DNA from: Paenibacillus oryzae
Lineage (GTDB): Bacteria; Bacillota; Bacilli; Paenibacillales; Paenibacillaceae
Direction of reading: 5' to 3'
Assembly (NCBI RefSeq): GCF_001675045.1
Contig: NZ_LYPA01000047.1
Coordinates: forward strand, 62,001 to 126,000
Length of the DNA: 64,000 bases
The position numbers and the translations under genes were made by a program. The notes beneath the pieces are model-generated. The model was given only the letters and a program-made list of their open reading frames with translations. It was not told the DNA's origin and did not search any database. Every line of letters starts with the position of its first letter. Within the stretch, counting starts at the first letter, position 1. This document shows positions 36,762 to 45,477 of this stretch, in pieces.

Positions 36762-37826
36762 ATGCATATCGAGGTGCGGGGTTTAAACAAAAGCTTCGGC
36801 GATTTTCATGCGGTCAAGGATGTCAGCTTTGATATTGAAAAAGGCAAGCTGATTGGCCTTTTGGGGCCAAGCGGCGGCGGCAAAACATCGATTTTGCGAA
36901 TGCTGGCGGGACTCGAAACGCCTTCCAGCGGAGATATCGTTTTTCATGGCAAACGGGTAAACGACCTTCCCCCGCAGGAACGCGGCATCGGCTTTGTTTT
37001 TCAAAACTATGCCTTGTTCAAGCATATGACCGTTTATGACAATGTAGCGTTTGGACTCAAGGTGAAGAAACAAAGCAAAGAGCAAATCCGCGAGCGCGTC
37101 ATGTATTTGGTGGAGCTGACGGGTCTAAAGGGCTTTGAGCATCGTTACCCGCATCAGCTGTCCGGCGGCCAACGTCAAAGGGTGGCGTTTGCGCGGGCGC
37201 TTGCTCCCGAGCCTCAGCTTCTGCTTCTGGATGAGCCATTTGCGGCCATCGACGCCAAAATTCGTTCCGAGCTTCGCACCTGGCTGAAGGATTTGATCGA
37301 AAGCGTAGGCATTACCTCCATTTTCGTCACGCACGACCAGGAGGAAGCCATTGAGGTTGCGGACGAAATTATGATCATCAGCAAAGGACGGCTGGAGCAA
37401 AAGGGCAGCCCTTGGGATATTTACAAAGAACCGGCAACGCCGTTTGTAGCCAGCTTTATCGGGGAATCCACCATTGTGGAGGATTTGTCGGAGCTCAAGG
37501 GCTTCGAGCATGCCTCCAGCGAATCTGGCACCAAGGCGCTTATTCGTCCCGAATACATCGAGCTTGGCAAGCCGGGAGAAATCAAGCTGGTATCCGCAAC
37601 CATGCCTGCGGTTGTGAAGCATTTGCATTTCCGCGGCAGCGAATGGATGGTTGAGCTTGAGGTTGGCTCCACCAAGCTGATCACGTACCGGTCGCTGGAG
37701 AAGGATGTGCTGCATCCCGGCGAACAGGTTAACGTGCTCCTGCATCGGGCATATCTGTTTAACGATTCCCGCAGCTGGATTCTTGAAAACCCGCTTAAAG
37801 TAGACCCAATGCCTATGTTCATTTAA
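36762..37826 (+). CDS. cysA: sulfate/thiosulfate ABC transporter ATP-binding protein CysA
   Basis: 354-residue ABC ATPase. Walker A GPSGGGKT is at 35-42, the signature LSGGQRQR near 134-141, Walker B LLLLDEPFAAID just after, and the switch histidine in FVTHDQEE. A C-terminal TOBE-like regulatory domain (about 240-345) is present. GGAAG precedes the ATG. The gap to the binding-protein gene is 261 bases, which suggests that gene has its own promoter. Confidence 0.94.
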   Translation: MHIEVRGLNKSFGDFHAVKDVSFDIEKGKLIGLLGPSGGGKTSILRMLAGLETPSSGDIVFHGKRVNDLPPQERGIGFVFQNYALFKHMTVYDNVAFGLKVKKQSKEQIRERVMYLVELTGLKGFEHRYPHQLSGGQRQRVAFARALAPEPQLLLLDEPFAAIDAKIRSELRTWLKDLIESVGITSIFVTHDQEEAIEVADEIMIISKGRLEQKGSPWDIYKEPATPFVASFIGESTIVEDLSELKGFEHASSESGTKALIRPEYIELGKPGEIKLVSATMPAVVKHLHFRGSEWMVELEVGSTKLITYRSLEKDVLHPGEQVNVLLHRAYLFNDSRSWILENPLKVDPMPMFI

Positions 37827-38087
37827 TGGTTTCATCTATAAGTTGGACTAAAGAATTGTCAAAAGAAGGCCAGAGTGTGCATGGTTCTGGAAAAAGCCTA
37901 TGCTTACGAAGCAACGTTCTTCCAAAACGTTTTGAGCGCTCGCTTGTGTTTCTAGATTTCAACATTAAACCTATAAAATCATGAAATGTTGAAACAACTG
38001 CGATCGGAAGGACCTTTCGCATGACGGCCCTCTTCGCTGAAATTGATTTATTCAACTTATCCACTTTCACGAGAAAGAGATGTTGTG

Positions 38088-39158
38088 ATGATGGGAATCA
38101 AAAAGGGAAGATCCGGCGCAGCGCGGGCAATCGCATTGCTTGTGCTGCTGCTCATTATAGCGGGCTGCAGCGGAAATAGCGGAAATAACGGCAATGAGGA
38201 TGGTGGCGAAACACCTGCAGAGGGACAGGTAACGCTTGTTATCGGCGCTTATTCCGTCGTCAAGGACGCCTTTGCGGAGCTGCTTCCAGAGTTTAAGCAG
38301 AAGTGGCTGGAGGAAACGGGCCAAACGGTTGTGTTCCAGGAATCCTATGAGGCTTCGGGTACGCAGGCGAGAGCGATTGCCGGCGGTTTTGAGGCTGACG
38401 TTGCCGTATTGGCCATGGAAGGCGATATCGACAAGGTGGAGGATGCCGGTTTTATTACAAAGAACTGGCGCTCCCCCAATGATGGCATGATTACCGAATC
38501 CATTGTTGTTTTGGGAACGAGACCGGGAAATCCGCTTGGTATTTCCGATTGGGAGGACCTCGCTGCAGATGGGGTAAAGGTGCTTTATCCCAACCCCAAA
38601 ACCTCCGGCGGCGCGCAATGGGACATCAATGCCATTTATGGGGCTGGCCTCAAAAAATCGGAGGATCTGAACGGGGAGAAATCGCCGGAATATGCCAAGC
38701 AGTTTCTGAAGTCCATTCATCACAACGTCGAGTCGCTGGACAAAAGCGGGCGGGCCTCCATGGCGGCTTTTGAATATGGCGTGGGCGATGTTATCGTGAC
38801 CTATGAAAATGAATTGCTGGCGCGTATCGCCAAAGGCATTCCTTATGACATCGTTATTCCGAAGTCAACAATCAGAATTCAAAATCCTGCTGCCGTAGTG
38901 GACAAAAATGTCGACAAGCATGGCACGCGCGATGTTGCGGAAGCATTTGTAGCCTTTCTGCACAGCCCCGAGGCGCAGCGCAAGTTTGTGGAATACGGCT
39001 TCCGCGCCGTCAATGAGGAAGTGGCAAAGGAAACGGCGGATCGTTATGTCGTGCCGCAGGAGCTGTTTGATATTTCCTATCTTGGCGGCTGGCAGCATGT
39101 ACGCGAAACGCTGTATTCGAAGCGTGGAGTTTGGTATCAGGTGCTTGCCGACCTGTAA
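38088..39158 (+). CDS. sulfate-binding lipoprotein
   Basis: Periplasmic-type binding protein of the sulfate importer, 356 residues, with lipobox IIAGC (cysteine near residue 23) and a short Asn/Gly linker. Sulfate-binding features are visible: SYEASGTQARAI, NPKTSGGAQWDINAIYG, and TYENELLARIAKG. It is placed last in the operon, whereas binding-protein genes more often lead. The 261-base leader carries a motif shared with the ndk leader. AAAGAG precedes ATG 38088. In-frame starts just downstream or at 38043 are less likely. Confidence 0.9.
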   Translation: MMGIKKGRSGAARAIALLVLLLIIAGCSGNSGNNGNEDGGETPAEGQVTLVIGAYSVVKDAFAELLPEFKQKWLEETGQTVVFQESYEASGTQARAIAGGFEADVAVLAMEGDIDKVEDAGFITKNWRSPNDGMITESIVVLGTRPGNPLGISDWEDLAADGVKVLYPNPKTSGGAQWDINAIYGAGLKKSEDLNGEKSPEYAKQFLKSIHHNVESLDKSGRASMAAFEYGVGDVIVTYENELLARIAKGIPYDIVIPKSTIRIQNPAAVVDKNVDKHGTRDVAEAFVAFLHSPEAQRKFVEYGFRAVNEEVAKETADRYVVPQELFDISYLGGWQHVRETLYSKRGVWYQVLADL

Positions 39159-39238
39159 CATCGCCATTCCATGCGCGAAACCGCAGGAAGTCGCCCTTGA
39201 TCGGGTTACTGACACGCCTCAGTGGAATAGAGCTAAAT

Positions 39239-39288
39239 AAGCACACCGCAGTAATGTTGCTATATGCAGCAATTGCGATGTGCTTTTT
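39239..39288 (+). terminator. terminator of the sulfate operon
   Basis: AAGCACACCGCA pairs with TGCGATGTGCTT around an inner TTGCT..AGCAA hairpin, followed by TTTT. Confidence 0.85.
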
Positions 39289-39348
39289 GGTATAAAGCTG
39301 CATGTATGAGAACCTTGAGGTTTGGCCCTGCTATTAAACAACTCTGAT

Positions 39349-40290
39349 TCATATAGAATTAAAGTGTTTGGTTACGGAAGCTAATTGCTCCTGAATTAGA
39401 GTTTTTACGGAGTCTGGCTGGATGGACCTAATCGTTGCTCCATAGCTCATCAAGTAATTTGCAATAAACCGCTCTTCGCCTTTGTTGTAAAAGCCTTTAA
39501 TGAAGTAACGACCTTGCTCCTGCAGCAGCTCCATTGAAGGATAATGCTCCTTATAAAAAAGATCGACTCCTCTGCTTGAAACCTCTGCCTGAAAGGTAAT
39601 GGCCTCTTTATCCCGAAACATCGCTTTGGAGGCATTAAGCAGCTCGGAAAGCGGTTTGGCTAAATAGAGATTACAGGCTTTCACAGAACGGATTTTGTCG
39701 CAACGGAATATTTGCGGCTTATTGCTCTCGAAATTATAGGCTGCTGCATACCACTGTCCGTGAGCAGAGGTAATGTCAAAAAATTGGACATGATAGCTCC
39801 TCAGAGCATCCCCCTTGAAATAATGAACCTCACAGCCATTTTCATCTATCGCCATTTCCAAAATAGTCTCCAGCCAGCTGCATTCATTTAGATTTTGATA
39901 ACGGCCCAAGCTGAAAATCATCTCCATTTTTTGCAGTTTCTTTTTACGTTCCTCTGAAATGCAGCCTTCGAACTTTTCCTTTAGCCTTTGAATGTTCAAG
40001 CTAAAGGGGGTCGACTGATAGCCGTTAAGAGTCTGCATAGCAAAATACAAGGCATGAACCTCGTCTATTGTAAAAATAATAGGGGACAATAAACGATTGG
40101 GAAGCAGGTTGTAGCAGCCGTTTCTTCCAGCCGTGGAGTAAATAGGCATGCCCATCTCCTCCAGAGCCTGAACATCGCGAAGCGCCGTGCTTTTGGAGAT
40201 GGCGTAGCGATTCATTATTTCTTTGAGGTTAAATGACTTCTTGTCATTAAGATACAGCATCAGATCCTGAAGCCGGAGTGACTGTTTCAT
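39349..40290 (-). CDS. YafY-type regulator with WYL domain
   Basis: 313-residue transcription factor. A DeoR-like HTH lies at about 6-58 (FNLKEIMNRYAISKSTALRDV), then a WYL-type ligand-sensing domain (about 140-220) and a C-terminal WCX-like extension. The name residues are altered: the core reads QWYAAAYN. The gene diverges from an S51 peptidase gene with 94 bases between starts, so it likely regulates that gene. GC content here appears lower than in the flanking operons, which fits a recently acquired pair. Confidence 0.85.
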   Translation of the reverse strand: MKQSLRLQDLMLYLNDKKSFNLKEIMNRYAISKSTALRDVQALEEMGMPIYSTAGRNGCYNLLPNRLLSPIIFTIDEVHALYFAMQTLNGYQSTPFSLNIQRLKEKFEGCISEERKKKLQKMEMIFSLGRYQNLNECSWLETILEMAIDENGCEVHYFKGDALRSYHVQFFDITSAHGQWYAAAYNFESNKPQIFRCDKIRSVKACNLYLAKPLSELLNASKAMFRDKEAITFQAEVSSRGVDLFYKEHYPSMELLQEQGRYFIKGFYNKGEERFIANYLMSYGATIRSIQPDSVKTLIQEQLASVTKHFNSI

Positions 40291-40384
40291 GGCCGATCCT
40301 CTTTTCGAATGAAAGGTTTCATGTTATGACACCATTATAGCGTATACTACAGAAAACAGGACAACACGAAAGGAGCAATGATGA

Positions 40385-41011
40385 ATGAAAAGGATGTTTT
40401 TGGCATCATCCTTTGTGGATGTAGCGGATAAATTTATACACTTTGAAGGAGATTTGAGAGGAAAAAGCGTAGCCTTTATTCCTACCGCAAGCAAAGTCGA
40501 GATGGTTGTTTTTTATGTGAATGCGGGAAAAAAGGCGCTAGAGCAAATAGGCCTGGCTGTTGACGAGCTGGATGTATCGACAGCTTCAATCGACGAGATG
40601 ATCAGCAAAATAAATAATCATGATTTCATTTATGTGTCAGGGGGAAATACGTTCTTTTTGCTGCAAGAGCTGAAAAGAACCGGCGCAGATCAAATCATTA
40701 TAGAAGCGGTGCATTCGGGCAAGCTCTATATCGGAGAATCTGCCGGAGCTATTATTACAGCGGCTACTATTGAATATGCAGGGGCAATGGACAGTGTGGA
40801 AAAAGCGCCTGATTTAGAAAGCTTCGACGCATTGAATCTGGTAAACTTTTATACCATTCCTCATTATGGAAATCCGCCTTTCCAACAAACAGCGCAAAAA
40901 ATAATGGATACTTATTCATCGGCTTTGAATTTGCTCCCTATCAGCAATAATGAAGCAATCGTAGTAAACGGCAATGTTGTCAAAATAGAACGAAACGAGG
41001 CCCCCGGCTAA
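40385..41011 (+). CDS. peptidase S51-like (type 1 glutamine amidotransferase fold)
   Basis: 208-residue protein of the peptidase E/cyanophycinase group. The nucleophile elbow is IGESAGA (serine near residue 121), preceded by YVSGGNTFFLLQEL. The histidine of the proposed triad may be in YTIPHYGNPPF. Members hydrolyse Asp-X dipeptides, but many have unknown substrates. AGGAG precedes the ATG. It is paired divergently with the WYL regulator. Confidence 0.82.
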   Translation: MKRMFLASSFVDVADKFIHFEGDLRGKSVAFIPTASKVEMVVFYVNAGKKALEQIGLAVDELDVSTASIDEMISKINNHDFIYVSGGNTFFLLQELKRTGADQIIIEAVHSGKLYIGESAGAIITAATIEYAGAMDSVEKAPDLESFDALNLVNFYTIPHYGNPPFQQTAQKIMDTYSSALNLLPISNNEAIVVNGNVVKIERNEAPG

Positions 41012-41029
41012 TGAGCCTGAAGCCTCGTT
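40994..41029. terminator. hairpin between convergent S51 and GH3 genes
   Basis: AACGAGGC pairs with GCCTCGTT. No long T-run follows, so this is a weak bidirectional terminator at best. Confidence 0.4.
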
Positions 41030-41043
41030 GCTGCAACTATTCT

Positions 41044-43290
41044 TTATTTGACCAGCTTAAATGGCATAGCCGTGTTTTCTTTGCTGTTTGGTCCAACAAA
41101 AGCGATGAACGCTCCGGCGTCGCTGGATAAGCTCAAATCGGAATGATAATACCGAAGCTGCTCTTCGGTCAATGTAAAGGCGACACGTTTGCTTTCGCCT
41201 GGCTGGAGCTCTATTTTGCGGAAATCCTTTAATTCCTTGACGGGGCGCACCACCTCGCCGGAGAGATCGCGCACATAAAGCTGTACGGCTTCCATTCCCG
41301 CCATTTCACCGGTATTGGTTACCGTTACCGATATCGACAGCTCCTCGTCAGATTTCATGGTTTTGGAGGAAATGGCCGCGTCGCTGTAGTCAAAAGCGGA
41401 ATAGCCAAGCCCAAAGCCAAACGGAAGGAGCGGCTCGTTTGGTATGTCGAGATATTGGGAAACGTAACGCTCTTGGGCGTCAGGCGCGCCTTGCGGCCTG
41501 CCTGTGTTAAAGGCGTTGTAATAGACCGGAACCTGGCCAACGCTGTATGGAAAGGACATCGTCAGGCGGCCGGACGGATTGGCATGGCCGAGCAGCAGAT
41601 CGGCGATTGCACGGCCGGCCTCGGAGCCGGGGAACCAGGCCTCCAGCACCGCATCGGCTTCGTCCAGCACGCCGTGCAGGTCAAGCGGACGGCCGTTGAA
41701 CAATACCGCAACAACAGGTTTGCCTAACGCCTTCACTTTGGCTACAAGCTCCAGCTGAGCCTGCGGTAAGCGAATATCTGCGCGGCAGCCCGCTTCGCCG
41801 CTCATATCGGAATCCTCGCCTAGCGCCAATACGATAACCTCCGCGTTATGTGCGGCGGCTAATGCCTCTTCCCACTGGGAAGCCGTGGGATGCTCCATGA
41901 TGCCGCAGCCTTCCGCAACATACAGCTTGCCCGAGCCAGCCGCAAGCCCAGCGGCCAACCCCTGATTCAGCTTGACGGCATCCTCGCGCGAGCCCGTCCA
42001 GGACCATGGTCCAAGCACATCGCCGCTTGCTGCAAACGGTCCGATCAGAGCAACTTTGGCATTCCCTCGCAGCGGGAGAACGCCGCCTTCATTTTTCAAC
42101 AGCACGCAGGATTGCAGCGCCAGCTCGTAAGCGGCATCGCGATGCTCCTTGCTGAACACAAACTCCTTCTCCCGATCGGGGTCGGCGGCCCGGTAAGGCT
42201 GCTGGAACAAACCAAGCTTTTCCTTCAGCGTCAAAATCCGCAGCACGGCTTCATCAATTAACGCTTCATCCACCTCGCCGGTTTTCACCAGCTCCTCAAG
42301 ATGATTGACATAACAAGGGGTCATCATTTCGATATCAACCCCGGCCTCCATGCTTTTTAATGCGGCTTCGCGTTCGTCTGCGGCTATACCGTGCGCAATC
42401 AGCTCTCTTACCGCTCCCCAATCGGAGATGAGAATGCCGTCGAAGCCCCATTCCTTCCTAAGCAAATCCCGCATCAGCCTGCGATTTCCGGTAGCAGGAA
42501 TGCCGTCGACCGTATTGAAGGAGGTCATCACCATTTCGCAGCCTTCATCCAGCGCGGCTTTGTAGGCTTGCAGATAAAACTGTCTAAGCTGCCGCTCCGA
42601 CATGTCCACCGTATTGTAGTCGCGTCCCGCTTCTGCCGCGCCATATGCCGCAAAATGCTTGACGCAAGCCGCAACGCGGCCCATGTCGCCCGCCAGATCG
42701 CTGCCCTGAAAGCCGCGAACGAAAGCCCGGGCGAACAAAGCATTCAGATGAGGGTCCTCTCCGGTTGATTCCATTACGCGGCCCCATCTTGGATCGCGCA
42801 CCAGATCCGCCATCGGCGCATAGGTGACATGAACGCCGGAAACAGCGGCCTCCAGCGCCGCAATTTCCGCGCTTCGCTCCGCAAGCTCCATATTCCAGGA
42901 GCAGCCGATCGCCAGCGGCACCGGGAATATCGTTTTGAATCCGTGCACAATATCCGCCATCATCAATAGAGGAATGCCCAAGCGGTTGTTCTCCAGATGG
43001 GTGCGCTGCACGGCAATCACTTCCGCGGCGCCCGCCATGCCTAACACGGACCCGGCATTGGCCACCGTGTCACGGGTTATGCCCATGGCTTCCATAGGGC
43101 CCGTAATAAGTCCGGCGCTTTCCGCCCCTTCGAAAAAGGGAACGGCCAGCTGGATCAATTGGGCTATTTTTTCATCCAGCGTCATTTGAGCCACAAGCTG
43201 CGGCAAGGTGCCTTTGCCTTGATAACCGAGAGTTTGCGCACCTGCGGCTGGTGTCGATGCTTGTTGCTGCAGGGGTGATGTTTTGCTCAT
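41044..43290 (-). CDS. GH3 family beta-glycosidase (BglX-like)
   Basis: 748-residue cytoplasmic glycoside hydrolase with no signal peptide. It has the N-terminal GH3 barrel, nucleophile region FDGILISDWGAVRE (Asp near 287), GEDPHLNALFARAFVRG near 166, then the alpha/beta sandwich domain with the GEDSDMSGEAGCRADI loop and a C-terminal fibronectin III-like domain (about 665-735). Likely activity is hydrolysis of beta-glucosides or beta-xylosides imported by the permeases upstream on the same strand. It is the last gene of that minus-strand operon, 37 bases after the second permease. Confidence 0.92.
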   Translation of the reverse strand: MSKTSPLQQQASTPAAGAQTLGYQGKGTLPQLVAQMTLDEKIAQLIQLAVPFFEGAESAGLITGPMEAMGITRDTVANAGSVLGMAGAAEVIAVQRTHLENNRLGIPLLMMADIVHGFKTIFPVPLAIGCSWNMELAERSAEIAALEAAVSGVHVTYAPMADLVRDPRWGRVMESTGEDPHLNALFARAFVRGFQGSDLAGDMGRVAACVKHFAAYGAAEAGRDYNTVDMSERQLRQFYLQAYKAALDEGCEMVMTSFNTVDGIPATGNRRLMRDLLRKEWGFDGILISDWGAVRELIAHGIAADEREAALKSMEAGVDIEMMTPCYVNHLEELVKTGEVDEALIDEAVLRILTLKEKLGLFQQPYRAADPDREKEFVFSKEHRDAAYELALQSCVLLKNEGGVLPLRGNAKVALIGPFAASGDVLGPWSWTGSREDAVKLNQGLAAGLAAGSGKLYVAEGCGIMEHPTASQWEEALAAAHNAEVIVLALGEDSDMSGEAGCRADIRLPQAQLELVAKVKALGKPVVAVLFNGRPLDLHGVLDEADAVLEAWFPGSEAGRAIADLLLGHANPSGRLTMSFPYSVGQVPVYYNAFNTGRPQGAPDAQERYVSQYLDIPNEPLLPFGFGLGYSAFDYSDAAISSKTMKSDEELSISVTVTNTGEMAGMEAVQLYVRDLSGEVVRPVKELKDFRKIELQPGESKRVAFTLTEEQLRYYHSDLSLSSDAGAFIAFVGPNSKENTAMPFKLVK

Positions 43291-43327
43291 ATAGGAGAAA
43301 CCTCTTTTCTGTCAGTATGGGTTATGC

Positions 43328-44200
43328 CTATTCCTTGACCGCGCCGATTACGATGCCTTTGACGAAGTAGCGCTGCAGGAAGGGATAAGCAATCAGGATC
43401 GGCAGCGAGCCGATGAAGATTTGCGATGCCCGGATGGTGCGCTGAGACAGCTTTTGAACGACGGTTGGATCAAAACGCGTCATGTCGGCCTGTACGATAA
43501 TGGTTTGCAGGAAGCTTGCCAATGGCAGTCTGGCCGTCTCCTTGATATAGATCAAGCCGTCGAAGTAAGCGTTCCAGTGCATAACCATTGTAAAAAGCGA
43601 GATCGTCGCCAGCGCCGGCATCGACACGGGCAAATAGATTGAAATAAATGTGCGGAAATGGCCCGCGCCGTCCATAAACGCTGCTTCCTCCAGCTCACGC
43701 GGCACGGTCCGGAAAAAGTTAAGCAGCAAAATCAGATTGTAGACGGATACCGTCACGGGCAAAATAAGCGCCAGCAGCGTATCCATCAGTCCCAGCTTCA
43801 GAATCAGGATATAGTTTGGAATCATGCCGCCGCTAAACAGCATCGTGATGACAAAATACCACATGTAAACCTTGCGGGCCCGGAAGTCGCGAGTTTCCTT
43901 GGACAGAGCATATGCGGCAAGCGATGTAATCAGCATCGCAAAGGTTGTGCCAAGCACCGTCCGCTGCAGCGATACCCACAGGGAGGAGATAAAGTTTTCA
44001 TTCTCAAAGGTGATGGAATAAGCCTCCAGCGTAAAGCCTACAGGCCAGAAGGTAACCAAACCGCCGTTTGCCGCAGAAGCGGAGCTGAGCGAAACCATCA
44101 GCAAATGAAACAGGGGAAGCAAGCAAACAACGGCAACTACGCTCAGAAAGATATTGTTGAAAATGCTGAAGATGCGATAGGATAACGTTTTGTGATACAA
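43328..44200 (-). CDS. sugar ABC transporter permease (LplC/YtcP type)
   Basis: 290-residue inner membrane permease of the CUT1 family with six helices. The coupling loop is EEAAFMDGAGHFRTFISIYL. The C-terminal segment ends in the typical YFVKGIVIGAVKE. The start is a TTG with AGGGGG upstream. It follows the first permease by 15 bases. No ATPase gene is present, so a shared MsmX-type ATPase encoded elsewhere is expected. Confidence 0.92.
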   Translation of the reverse strand: MYHKTLSYRIFSIFNNIFLSVVAVVCLLPLFHLLMVSLSSASAANGGLVTFWPVGFTLEAYSITFENENFISSLWVSLQRTVLGTTFAMLITSLAAYALSKETRDFRARKVYMWYFVITMLFSGGMIPNYILILKLGLMDTLLALILPVTVSVYNLILLLNFFRTVPRELEEAAFMDGAGHFRTFISIYLPVSMPALATISLFTMVMHWNAYFDGLIYIKETARLPLASFLQTIIVQADMTRFDPTVVQKLSQRTIRASQIFIGSLPILIAYPFLQRYFVKGIVIGAVKE

Positions 44201-44215
44201 AATAGTTCCCCCTTT

Positions 44216-45166
44216 CTAGAAAATCCGGTAGCCGGCGAATTTGTAGGCAAGACGGTAGGAAATAATGATCAGTACCAGGCTGATGCCGGATTTGAACAGG
44301 CCAACCGCCGTTGCAAAGCTGAATTGTCCGCTGAGCAGGCCTTCCCGGTAAACGAAGGTATCAATAATATCGCCTTGCTGGTAGATCAGCGGGCTGTACA
44401 GGTTGAACACCTGGTCGAAGTTGGCGTTCAGCACGTTGCCCAGCGCAAGCGTTGCGATAACGATCATGATTGGAATAAGCGCCGGAATTGTAATATGCAG
44501 CGTCTGCTTCAAGCGAGTTGCGCCGTCCACCTCGGCCGCTTCATACAACGACGGATTAATTCCCGACAGCGCGGCAAGGATAACGATGGTATTAAAGCCG
44601 AATTCCTTCCACACGTCGCTGAAAATGATGGTCATGCGGAACCAGAAGCCATCGCCAAGGAAAAAGATCGGCTTGATGCCGAATACGTTGCTTAGAAATT
44701 GGTTTAGCAGCCCCGTCTGGGCAAGCACGTCGATCAAAATGCCGGACAACGTCACCCACGACAGGAAGTGCGGCAGATAAACCAGCGTCTGAATGCCGCG
44801 TTTTAGCCCCATATGGCGCACCTCGTTCAGCAGAAGCGCAAACAGGAAGGGAATAATCAGATTAAGCGCCATTTTGGAGCAGGCAAACAGCAGCGTGTTC
44901 CAAGTAATCTGGATAAAATATTCGTTTTCAAACATGCTGCGAAAATGCTTCAGGCCCACCCATGGCGAACCCAGGAAGCCCAGCCTGGCGGAGTAGTCCT
45001 GAAATGCCATCGAAATTCCCGTCATGGGAATATAGGCGAATACAAAGACAAGCACGACAGCGGGAAGCACCATCAGATGCAGGCTCCAGGGCTGTCTTTT
45101 TGATTTCTTTTTACCCTTGCTCTGCGTGAGTCCGGGGGGTGTGTTCTGCAATGCGGTTGCTTTCAT
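44216..45166 (-). CDS. sugar ABC transporter permease (LplB/YteP type)
   Basis: 316-residue CUT1 permease with a basic N-terminal tail and six helices. The coupling loop is EAAEVDGATRLKQTLHITIP. GAGGGAG precedes the ATG. It leads the minus-strand operon of two permeases and GH3. Its promoter region is shared with the divergent sensor kinase and contains a MITE-like element. Confidence 0.92.
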   Translation of the reverse strand: MKATALQNTPPGLTQSKGKKKSKRQPWSLHLMVLPAVVLVFVFAYIPMTGISMAFQDYSARLGFLGSPWVGLKHFRSMFENEYFIQITWNTLLFACSKMALNLIIPFLFALLLNEVRHMGLKRGIQTLVYLPHFLSWVTLSGILIDVLAQTGLLNQFLSNVFGIKPIFFLGDGFWFRMTIIFSDVWKEFGFNTIVILAALSGINPSLYEAAEVDGATRLKQTLHITIPALIPIMIVIATLALGNVLNANFDQVFNLYSPLIYQQGDIIDTFVYREGLLSGQFSFATAVGLFKSGISLVLIIISYRLAYKFAGYRIF

Positions 45167-45282
45167 CCGTCTCCCTCTCCCAAAAAAACATAATTGTGTA
45201 TTGCGTCAATCCCTGATATAAATAGTACCAAAGCGAGTTGATGGCGCTCTATAAGACAATATTAGGATCGATAGCGTTTTGT

Positions 45283-45447
45283 TAGGGTGTGTATTCAAAC
45301 TCCGCAGGGAGCAAATGTTGCCGAATTTTCGTTCCCTGCAAGGCGCTTTTTCGAAGGCTTACCGGGGGTAAGTCGAGAAAAAGTAACGCAGCAGGGGGCG
45401 AAAAGGCGGTGACTGATGCCCTTGATTGAGTTTGAAGACACACCCTT
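45283..45447. mobile_element. MITE-like element, copy 3 of 3
   Basis: 165-bp element between the divergent permease and sensor kinase genes. The ends GGGTGTGT and ACACACCC are each flanked by TTA, a possible 3-bp target duplication. The interior shares CCGAATTTTCGTTCC and CTTACCGGGGGTAAG with copy 1. Confidence 0.85.
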
Positions 45448-45477
45448 AGACGATTCATCTAGAGGGGGAGAAGAGAA

